Source: Defluviitaleaceae bacterium
GTDB lineage: Bacteria; Bacillota; Clostridia; Lachnospirales; WRAX01
DNA length: 11,702 bases
Assembly (NCBI GenBank): GCA_009787945.1
Contig: WQSI01000052.1
Coordinates: 1-11,702 of the forward strand
Direction of reading: 5' to 3'
Both the position numbers and the translations under genes were made by a program. Every line of letters begins with the position of its first letter. Position 1 is the stretch's first letter. The notes beneath the pieces were generated by a model that worked only from the letters and a program-made list of their open reading frames with translations, was not told the origin of the DNA and did no database searches. Shown here piece after piece: positions 6,099 through 11,702 of this stretch.

Positions 6099-7859
6099 AT
6101 GGAAAAAGTTTTGATGACGGGCAATGAAGCCCTTGCACGCGGCGCATGGGAGGCTGGCGCGAAATTTGCATCGGCATATCCAGGCACGCCAAGCACGGAA
6201 ATTTTGGTAAACCTGCTGACCTACAAAGAAATTTACGCAGAGTGGGCACCTAATGAGAAGGTCAGCCTGGAAGCAGCTTGTGGCGCGGCTGTTGGCGGCT
6301 CTCGCTCTGTATGTGCTATGAAGCACGTGGGCGTTAATGTGGCGGCAGACCCCTTGTTCACTTTCGCCTACACAGGCACAAACGCTGGCATGGTGCTGGT
6401 TACCGCTGACGAGCCTGGTATGCACAGCTCCCAAAACGAGCAGGACAATAGGTATTATGCCCAGTCCTCTAAAGTGCCAATGTTAGAGCCATCTGACAGC
6501 CAAGAATGTCTTGACATGATGAAGGCGGCTTTCCAGCTGTCGGAAGATTTTGACACGCCTGTGATGATACGCATTACAACCCGTGTGGCACACAGCAAAT
6601 CCGCTGTTACCCTAAGCCCACGGGAGGAAGTACCTCACCGTCCTTACGAAAAAAATGTGCGCAAATACCTTCCAATCCCCACTTTTGCTGTGGAGCTTCG
6701 CAAAGTGGTTGAAGAGCGCATGAAAAAGCTTAAAGACTTCTCTGAAAAAACGCCTCTTAACCATATTGAAAAAGGCGGCAAAATCGGGGTTATCGCTTCT
6801 GGCATGTGCGTCAATTTTGCTAAAGAGGTTTTTGGTGATGGCGCAACCTACCTAAAACTGGGCTTCACCCATCCATTGCCAGATGCCAAGCTTCACGAAT
6901 TTTACAAAATGGGTCACGACAAAGTCTACATAATTGAGGAGAACGACCCTTATATTGCAGACTGGGTAATGAAAAACGGTTATGAGTGCATCAGCATCGA
7001 CCCGCCATATGGCGAGAAAACCCCAGATGTGCTTCGCAAAGCCATCTTCGGCGAAGCTATGCCAGTAACAGATGTTAAGACGGAAGATGTGCCGCCGCGC
7101 CCACCTGTTCTTTGCTCTGGTTGCCCTCACCGCGGCTTTTTTGCCGAGCTTGCAAAGCGCAAAGATACCATAGTAGCAGGCGACATCGGTTGCTACACCC
7201 TAGGCTTTGCGCCGCCTTTTAACGCTATTGATTATGTAATCTGCATGGGTTCTGCCTTCTCTGCTGCCCACGGCACTCAAGTGGCTATGGAGCAGGCTGG
7301 TAAAAACACCCGCGTTGTAGGGGTTATGGGCGACTCTACCTTCTTCCACACGGGCATTAACAGCCTTATTGAGGTTTTGTATAATAATTCCAAGACCATT
7401 TGTGTTATTTTGGATAACCGCATCACGGGGATGACGGGTCAGCAAGAGCATCCAGGAACTGGTAAATCTGCCTATGGCGACCCTGCCCACGAAATGGATA
7501 TTGCAACGGTTTGTAAAGCCCTTGGCGCAAAACATGTTGACACAGTAAACCCCAACGACCTCAAAGCTATGCGCGAGGTGCTAGACGCGGCATATAACCG
7601 CGATGAACCAAGCATCATCATCACCCGCTGGCCGTGCGTCCTAAAGCCAATGGGCGAAGCCGAGTACAAAGAATTTGGCGAAAACCTGTTTAAAGATAAA
7701 TTCGTTGTTAATGACAAATGCGTGGGTTGCAAAGCCTGCATCAGAGTGGGCTGCCCATCCATTTCCATGGACGGCAAAGTTTCCCGCATCGACAACAGCT
7801 GTGTTGGCTGCACCGTCTGCGCCCAGGTTTGCCCTGTAAATGCAATTGTTAAAAAATAG
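6099..7859 (+). CDS. iorA: indolepyruvate:ferredoxin oxidoreductase, alpha subunit
   Basis: A 586-residue subunit. With IorB it decarboxylates aryl 2-oxo acids (indolepyruvate, phenylpyruvate, hydroxyphenylpyruvate) to the acyl-CoA while reducing ferredoxin. The N-terminal pyrimidine-binding domain begins 'GNEALARGAWEAGAKFASAYPGTPSTE'. A C-x-x-C pair lies at C339/C342 ('CSGCPHRGFF'). The thiamine diphosphate motif starts GDS at 411-413 and runs to 'LDNRITGMTG'. Two C-terminal [4Fe-4S] ferredoxin motifs are C541/C544/C547/C552 and C568/C571/C574/C578. Length and order are those of full IorA. AGGAGG at 6087-6092 sits 6 bases before ATG. iorB is not adjacent: a peptidase gene lies between. The substrate range is known for the family, not shown here. 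Confidence 0.95.
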   Translation: MEKVLMTGNEALARGAWEAGAKFASAYPGTPSTEILVNLLTYKEIYAEWAPNEKVSLEAACGAAVGGSRSVCAMKHVGVNVAADPLFTFAYTGTNAGMVLVTADEPGMHSSQNEQDNRYYAQSSKVPMLEPSDSQECLDMMKAAFQLSEDFDTPVMIRITTRVAHSKSAVTLSPREEVPHRPYEKNVRKYLPIPTFAVELRKVVEERMKKLKDFSEKTPLNHIEKGGKIGVIASGMCVNFAKEVFGDGATYLKLGFTHPLPDAKLHEFYKMGHDKVYIIEENDPYIADWVMKNGYECISIDPPYGEKTPDVLRKAIFGEAMPVTDVKTEDVPPRPPVLCSGCPHRGFFAELAKRKDTIVAGDIGCYTLGFAPPFNAIDYVICMGSAFSAAHGTQVAMEQAGKNTRVVGVMGDSTFFHTGINSLIEVLYNNSKTICVILDNRITGMTGQQEHPGTGKSAYGDPAHEMDIATVCKALGAKHVDTVNPNDLKAMREVLDAAYNRDEPSIIITRWPCVLKPMGEAEYKEFGENLFKDKFVVNDKCVGCKACIRVGCPSISMDGKVSRIDNSCVGCTVCAQVCPVNAIVKK

Positions 7860-7870
7860 GAGCAAAATTA

Positions 7871-8677
7871 ATGGAAATAAATGTAATTACAACTTTTGAG
7901 AATTCAAGAGAATTTTTGAAAGATGGTGACTGGGCAAAGCATATGATTGAGCCTTTTTGGGCAGACATTGCCCAGCACGCCCCTTTCGACCAAAGCTTTA
8001 AGCAACCGAAGCCCATTAAGGATTTGGAGAGTTTGAAAGTACAGTTGGACAAGCTTGAAAAGCTGGATATTGTCAATTTAAAGCTGGAGCTTGAACAAAT
8101 AACCGCCGCCCTGCCTTCGGATGATGATGACCCGATACTTGTGGCACTTTTTCCCATCTGCAACAGCAACGAGCGTGTTAGAGAGTGGCAAAGCGGGGTT
8201 GTGGGAACTTCGGTATTTGGCAATGTGGTTATAAACATAAACCCGCTGGCGGATGATTGGGAACGGTGGTTGCCCTTTGTGTTTGCCCACGAATATCATC
8301 ACAACATTTGGGGTCATCATTGGTATGTGCAGCGTGGTGGAGAGGGCTTGACTGGTTCATTTTTGGAGTATATGATAACCGAAGGACAGGCAGATTTGTT
8401 CGCAATGAGCCTGTTTCCAGGCCTATCGCCCAGCTGGAACCAGCCGCGTGATGATGTTTATTGGAATGAAATCAAGCCGATACTGCACAGTACAGACCAA
8501 GCTGTCCACGCCAAATATATGTTTGGTGATAAAGATGAGGGGTTGCCTTGGTGTTTGGGTTACTCTTTTGGGCGAACTATTGTGGAGGATTTTCTGCACA
8601 GTAACCCCATGACATTCTCGGAATTGTTAAATGTGCCATCGAAGGAAATTTTTAAAGCAAGCCGATATTTTGATTAG
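7871..8677 (+). CDS. DUF2268-type predicted zinc-dependent protease
   Basis: A 268-residue protein resembling the DUF2268 family (predicted Zn-dependent proteases). The metal site H140-E141-Y-H-H144 fits HExxH, and E171 in 'ITEGQADLFA' is the expected third ligand, with D175 conserved after it. No signal peptide or membrane segment is visible, so it is probably cytoplasmic. The N-terminal ~100 residues form a charged helical region ('LESLKVQLDKLEKLDIVNLKLELEQI'). AGGAG (7858-7862) overlaps the iorA stop and lies 8 bases before ATG; iorB follows closely. Its position between the two IOR subunit genes implies co-expression with them. Its target is unknown; quality control or maturation of the enzyme is only a guess. 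Confidence 0.8.
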   Translation: MEINVITTFENSREFLKDGDWAKHMIEPFWADIAQHAPFDQSFKQPKPIKDLESLKVQLDKLEKLDIVNLKLELEQITAALPSDDDDPILVALFPICNSNERVREWQSGVVGTSVFGNVVININPLADDWERWLPFVFAHEYHHNIWGHHWYVQRGGEGLTGSFLEYMITEGQADLFAMSLFPGLSPSWNQPRDDVYWNEIKPILHSTDQAVHAKYMFGDKDEGLPWCLGYSFGRTIVEDFLHSNPMTFSELLNVPSKEIFKASRYFD

Positions 8678-8692
8678 GAGGTAATGGAATTT

Positions 8693-9262
8693 ATGGCAAA
8701 ATCTGTATTATTAGTGGGGGTTGGCGGTCAAGGAACAATTTTGGCTGGCAAAATCCTTTCAAATGGCTTATTAGCCGCAGGATATGATGTTAAGATGAGC
8801 GAAATACACGGCATGAGCCAACGTGGCGGGGCAGTGTCCACCCATGTGCGCTATGGCGACAAGGTTTTCTCCCCTGTTATCGAAAAAGGCGGGGCAGATG
8901 TGCTAATTGCTTTTGAACAATTAGAAGCTTTGCGCTGGATAAGCTACCTAAAGCCTGACGGCGTTGCCATTGTCAACAGCCAGGTAATTTTCCCAACGGG
9001 AGTTTTGGCAGGCACTGCCGAATACCCCGCCGACGTGCTGGACAGGCTCGACAAAGGCGTTGATACCAAGGTTATGGACGCCACCAAAGAAGCGGAAGCC
9101 ATAGGCAACCCCCGCGGGCAAAATGTCCTGCTTGTTGGGGCAATAGCCAAGCTTATGAACCTTGGCGACGTTGACTGGAAATCAGTTATCGCAAGCCTTG
9201 TAAAGCCCCAGTTCGTGGAAATGAACCAAAAAGCGTTTGACCGCGGTTTTGAATTAGTGTAA
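8693..9262 (+). CDS. iorB: indolepyruvate:ferredoxin oxidoreductase, beta subunit
   Basis: A 189-residue protein with the pyruvate:ferredoxin oxidoreductase gamma-like domain that completes IorAB. 'LLVGVGGQGTILAGKIL' (residues ~5-21) and 'EIHGMSQRGGAVSTHVRYG' (~36-54) are hallmark segments; 'GNPRGQNVLLVGAIAKL' lies near residue 145. AGGAGG (8676-8681) is 11 bases before this ATG but only 2 bases before an upstream in-frame ATG at 8684. 'MAKSVLLVG' is the usual N-terminus, so 8693 is preferred, with 8684 (192 residues) as the alternative. It is separated from iorA by the peptidase gene and followed by a palindromic repeat and then buk. Confidence 0.93.
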   Translation: MAKSVLLVGVGGQGTILAGKILSNGLLAAGYDVKMSEIHGMSQRGGAVSTHVRYGDKVFSPVIEKGGADVLIAFEQLEALRWISYLKPDGVAIVNSQVIFPTGVLAGTAEYPADVLDRLDKGVDTKVMDATKEAEAIGNPRGQNVLLVGAIAKLMNLGDVDWKSVIASLVKPQFVEMNQKAFDRGFELV

Positions 9263-9264
9263 TT

Positions 9265-9290
9265 GGTGGTAGGGGCGGGCATTGCCCGCC
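9265..9290. repeat. palindromic repeat of the GGTAGGGGCG family upstream of buk
   Basis: This hairpin has stem GGCGGGC (9274-9280) with GCCCGCC (9284-9290) and loop ATT. It is preceded by GGTGGTAGG, the same lead-in found at 11203-11211. It fills much of the 63-base iorB-buk gap and ends 22 bases before the buk AGGAGG. With no T-tract it is not a terminator; it could influence mRNA stability or processing. Confidence 0.7.
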
Positions 9291-9325
9291 TTTGCCCTAT
9301 AAACATAAACTTCAGGAGGAAAAAT

Positions 9326-10429
9326 ATGTCAGAATTAATTTTAGCAATCAACCCAGGTTCAACATCAACGAAAATTGGACTTTTCCGCGAATATGAGCCT
9401 GTTTTTATGATAAATGTAGAGCATGACAGGGAAGAGTTGTCGAAGTTTCCAGACCTTCCCAGCCAAAAGGAGTTTCGTTTGGGGCATGTGCTAAAGGCTC
9501 TGGAGGACCATGATGTAAAGGTTTCGGAGCTGGATGGTGTTGTGGGGCGCGGCGGGCTTATGCCTGTTTTGGAAACAGGTGGTTATGAATTTAACGACGT
9601 GATGAAGGGCTGGATTTCTGCGGAAAAAGGCGGAAGTCACGCATCTAACCTTGGCTCTCTTATGGCGGATTTGGTGGCTCGGGAGGCGGGTTGCCGCGCT
9701 TTTATTTATGACAGCGTGGCGGCAGGTCGTTTGCCAGAAATTGCAAAAGTAACGGGATACCCAGAAATTAACCGCAAATCCCTGTCACATGTGTTAAACT
9801 CCCGCGCTCAATCTATTATTTTGGCTGAAAAACAGGGCAAAAAGTTTGAGGATATGAATGTGATAATCGCCCATCTTGGGGGCGGCATCTCCCTATCCGT
9901 CTATGAAAAAGGCATTTTGCAGGACTCTGTAGGGGATGACAATGGTCCTTTTTCTCCAGAGCGTGCAGGCGGCGCGCCCCTAATGGACTTTGTTAATATT
10001 TTTTATGACAGCGGGTTGCCTAAAAAGGACTTGAAAAAGAAAATGCGTGGCGCGGGGGGACTTATGGCTCATCTTGGTCACACAGACTTCCGCAAAGTCG
10101 AGGATGATGCTGCCGCAGGGGATGAAAAGTCTGCCCTGCTAATGTCTGCCATGGCGTACAATATCGCGAAATCTATCGGTTCTCTTGCCACTGTTGTGTC
10201 TGGTAAGGTTGACGCAATCATCATCACTGGCGGCCTTGCAAAAGCCAAGGGCTTCGCCAAAGAAATTGCAGACAGGGTTTGCTTCATCGCCCCTGTGGAG
10301 GTTATGCCTGGTGAGTATGAGCTGGAAGCCCTTGCGGGAGGCTGTTTGCGCATTATCCGCGGGGAGGAAAAAGCCCGCCGCCTAACCAGCATCACCGAGG
10401 ACGGCTTTGGAGTGAGCGAGTTTGTGTAA
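9326..10429 (+). CDS. buk: butyrate kinase-family acyl kinase
   Basis: A 367-residue member of the acetate/butyrate kinase (ASKHA) family. It transfers phosphate from acyl-phosphate to ADP, giving ATP and a free carboxylic acid. The N-terminal phosphate-binding motif is 'INPGSTSTKIGLF' (8-20). Further on are 'KGGSHASNLGSLMADLVA', 'VIIAHLGGGISLSVYEKG', 'GPFSPERAGGAPL' and 'IITGGLAKAKGF', in the usual order. AGGAGG before ATG 9326 fixes the start; an upstream in-frame start at 9263 would translate the palindromic repeat. The segment around 'YDSVAAGRLPEIAKVTGYPEI' differs from the 'DPVVVDEM' I remember in typical butyrate kinases, which may reflect a different acyl group. Context (IorAB and Ptb upstream) points to arylacetyl- or branched acyl-phosphate, but butyrate is not excluded. 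Confidence 0.92.
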   Translation: MSELILAINPGSTSTKIGLFREYEPVFMINVEHDREELSKFPDLPSQKEFRLGHVLKALEDHDVKVSELDGVVGRGGLMPVLETGGYEFNDVMKGWISAEKGGSHASNLGSLMADLVAREAGCRAFIYDSVAAGRLPEIAKVTGYPEINRKSLSHVLNSRAQSIILAEKQGKKFEDMNVIIAHLGGGISLSVYEKGILQDSVGDDNGPFSPERAGGAPLMDFVNIFYDSGLPKKDLKKKMRGAGGLMAHLGHTDFRKVEDDAAAGDEKSALLMSAMAYNIAKSIGSLATVVSGKVDAIIITGGLAKAKGFAKEIADRVCFIAPVEVMPGEYELEALAGGCLRIIRGEEKARRLTSITEDGFGVSEFV

Positions 10430-11111
10430 CCCCTTAGACTATTTGCAACAAAATCCCATAAAACATATGGACATGATTGTGCCCATAAAACGAGGAACGG
10501 CGCGCATTTTGTACGCAGGAGCTGACGGCGTTTTGCTACAGGATACAAAATCTGACGCTTACATGATGTCCGTAACAACCCATGAATTGGGGAGGAAGCT
10601 ACTGGAAAACCTCCCCAAAAATGGGCTTTTTGTGTGCCATCAGGAATTTATGTTGGATGATTTAAAGGCATTATCCCCAAATGCTGAGGTTTTGGAGAAT
10701 TATCAGGTGGTTTATCAGGGTAATCCCCTCCCCCGCTCTGCTAATTTAGACTTTAAACCCTTAAATATGGCGGATTTGGCTCTGGTCACCACAAATTATA
10801 CTATGGATTTGGGCGAGGAATACATATCAGGACGCATAGCTGACAGGGAGCTGTTTGGGGGCTATGTAAATGGCGAAATAATCGGCTTTGTGGGTATTCA
10901 TGCAGAGGGAAGCATTGGCATGTTGCAAGTTTTTGACAGCAAGCAAGGCAAAGGGTATGGCACGGCTTTGTATGCCTGTATAATTAACCATCAGTTAAGT
11001 TTGGGCGTTGTGCCTTTTGGGCAAATTAGCGTAAGCAACGCCCAATCTATGGCAATAGCCCGCAAGCTAGGTTTTGAAATTGGCAGGGAGAAGGTCTGGT
11101 GGTTGTCATAA
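10422..11111 (+). CDS. GNAT-family N-acetyltransferase
   Basis: A 229-residue protein with a C-terminal GNAT fold. The acetyl-CoA-binding motif A is 'QGKGYGTAL' (near residue 172) and motif B is 'VSNAQSMAIARKLGFE' (~200-215), typical of the FR47-like group. The N-terminal half ('NPIKHMDMIVPIKRGTARILYAGADGVLL') belongs to a two-part architecture found in Firmicutes GNATs. The start is a TTG at 10422 that overlaps the buk stop by 8 bases and is preceded by GGAG (10409-10412) at 9 bases. The next ATG (10467) would cut into the conserved N-terminus and has no ribosome binding site. The acceptor substrate is unknown. It is the last gene of the long run. Confidence 0.82.
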   Translation: MCNPLDYLQQNPIKHMDMIVPIKRGTARILYAGADGVLLQDTKSDAYMMSVTTHELGRKLLENLPKNGLFVCHQEFMLDDLKALSPNAEVLENYQVVYQGNPLPRSANLDFKPLNMADLALVTTNYTMDLGEEYISGRIADRELFGGYVNGEIIGFVGIHAEGSIGMLQVFDSKQGKGYGTALYACIINHQLSLGVVPFGQISVSNAQSMAIARKLGFEIGREKVWWLS

Positions 11112-11178
11112 AAATTTTACAAATGGAAGTGATGCAATGGAAAAATTTAGAAAAAGAGCAACACTTAAAATATGTGGG

Positions 11179-11199
11179 ATTGCGGGCGGGGCCCGCAAT
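11179..11199. repeat. GC-rich hairpin downstream of the GNAT gene
   Basis: A perfect 9-bp stem, ATTGCGGGC (11179-11187) with GCCCGCAAT (11191-11199), has loop GGG. The stem sequence is nearly that of repeat unit 1 at 461-481 but the loop differs. No T-tract follows. Confidence 0.7.
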
Positions 11200-11205
11200 G
11201 ACGGT

Positions 11206-11301
11206 GGTAGGGGCGCGCATTGCGTGACCGTTATCCGACAAAGGTAATGTTGATGAAGGGTACGTTTGCCCGACAGCGGGCGCGCAATGCGCGCCCCTAC
11301 C
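11206..11301. repeat. 96-bp element with 19-bp perfect inverted arms
   Basis: The left arm GGTAGGGGCGCGCATTGCG (11206-11224) is the exact reverse complement of the right arm at 11283-11301, separated by 58 bases with no gene. The core GGTAGGGGCG is shared with the hairpin at 9268-9277 before buk. It could be a miniature inverted-repeat element or two facing copies of a short palindromic repeat. No target-site duplication is evident. Confidence 0.75.
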
Positions 11302-11348
11302 GTTGGGGTTACGACTGCAATGACGTGCTTGGGGGTGTGGGGCAGTCT

Positions 11349-11373
11349 AAGCGCGTATGGCAACGCGCTTTTT
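11349..11373 (+). terminator. intrinsic terminator of the engB-to-GNAT gene run
   Basis: A perfect 8-bp stem AAGCGCGT (11349-11356) with ACGCGCTT (11363-11370) has a 6-base loop and continues into a T-run (11369-11373), then an A/T-rich stretch. It lies just 3' of the convergent pdaA-like gene. On the minus strand the T-run is missing, so it mainly serves the plus strand. Confidence 0.75.
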
Positions 11374-11376
11374 AAA

Positions 11377-11702
11377 TTAATCCCACAATTTCGGCGGAAA
11401 CTGGGGCGTATTTAAAGTGCTAAGGCATTTAAATTCAAAGCCCATTTCCCGCGCGGTGTCGATGATGTCGCCCATGGCTTCCGCGTTGGAGCTGGAAACG
11501 GCGTGCAATAACAAAATCGCGCCATTGTGCAATCCTTCTGTCACTTTGCGGTGGGCAACCGAACCTCCTGGCTGGCTATCAATTTTCCAATCTTCATAGG
11601 CAAATGACCAGAAAACGGTGGCATAACCTTCGCTGGCAATGGTTTCCAGCACCCTTTCGCTATATTCCCCCATTGGCGGGCGAAAAAACCTGGGGATTTC
11701 CT
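11377..11702 (-). CDS. pdaA: PdaA-like polysaccharide deacetylase, 3' part only
   Basis: The C-terminal ~108 residues of a gene that runs off the right edge of the window; no start is visible. The frame is open from the edge and reads 'EIPRFFRPPMGEYSERVLE', then 'VFWSFAYEDWKID' and 'HNGAILLLHAVSSSNAEAM'. These match the C-terminal half of the carbohydrate esterase 4 fold as seen in Bacillus PdaA, including the RPP-x-G motif and the LLLHA motif. PdaA removes acetyl groups from muramic acid as a step toward muramic-delta-lactam in the spore cortex, which suggests sporulation. It is convergent with the GNAT gene. Its metal ligands (Asp-His-His) would lie upstream of the window edge and cannot be checked. 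Confidence 0.85.
   Translation of the reverse strand, partial: EIPRFFRPPMGEYSERVLETIASEGYATVFWSFAYEDWKIDSQPGGSVAHRKVTEGLHNGAILLLHAVSSSNAEAMGDIIDTAREMGFEFKCLSTLNTPQFPPKLWD

Noticed and set aside
9263..9325. Extension of buk upstream of 9326
   Set aside because: It would translate the palindromic repeat ('VVGAGIARL'), and the AGGAGG points to 9326.
11179..11199. Hairpin as the operon terminator
   Set aside because: Strong stem but followed by GACGGTGG with no T-tract; the better terminator is at 11349-11373.
11106..11363. Minus-strand 85-residue frame
   Set aside because: It reads through the 96-bp inverted repeat ('VGARIARP'), a repeat-derived peptide without a ribosome binding site.

Overview
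The window looks like chromosome from an anaerobic, probably spore-forming member of the Clostridia (Bacillota). The reasons are strong AGGAGG-type ribosome binding sites, a CheV chemotaxis protein, a RelQ-type alarmone synthetase, a butyrate-kinase-family acid-forming pathway, a ferredoxin-dependent indolepyruvate oxidoreductase and a PdaA-like spore-cortex deacetylase. I cannot place it more precisely from the sequence alone.

Layout. Positions 1-411 hold a small DUF6291-type gene whose 3' end is abnormal. Positions 412-760 hold no gene and are filled with short GC-rich palindromes. A good sigma-A promoter at 761-789 starts a first operon, cheV - relQ - gpsA (833-3562), which ends in a terminator at 3566-3592. 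A single minus-strand gene (3604-3927) encodes a PTS IIB-like protein that lacks the phosphorylatable cysteine. Divergent from it, with only 47 bp between start codons, a long same-strand gene run (3975-11111) reads engB - ptb - mntA - hepT - iorA - DUF2268 zinc peptidase - iorB - buk - GNAT acetyltransferase. Its genes overlap or are spaced by at most about 66 bp. It ends in a second repeat-rich intergenic region and a terminator at 11349-11373. The window closes with the 3' part of a minus-strand pdaA-like gene.

How the genes fit together. The core of the long run forms a complete chain on paper. IorAB oxidises aryl (or branched) 2-oxo acids to acyl-CoA with ferredoxin reduction. The Ptb-family enzyme converts acyl-CoA to acyl-phosphate. 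The Buk-family kinase makes ATP and the free acid. This suggests an amino-acid-fermenting module that makes arylacetic or branched-chain acids rather than a plain butyrate pathway, but the substrates are inferred. Interleaved with it are genes not expected there: an MNT/HepT toxin-antitoxin-type pair, and a metallopeptidase placed between the two IOR subunit genes.

Non-coding structure is notable. At least three hairpins at 461-589 share the same CTTGA loop (or its complement) but have different, fully paired stems. A second family, with GGTAGGGGCG at its core, occurs upstream of buk and as a 96-bp element with 19-bp perfect inverted arms at 11206-11301.
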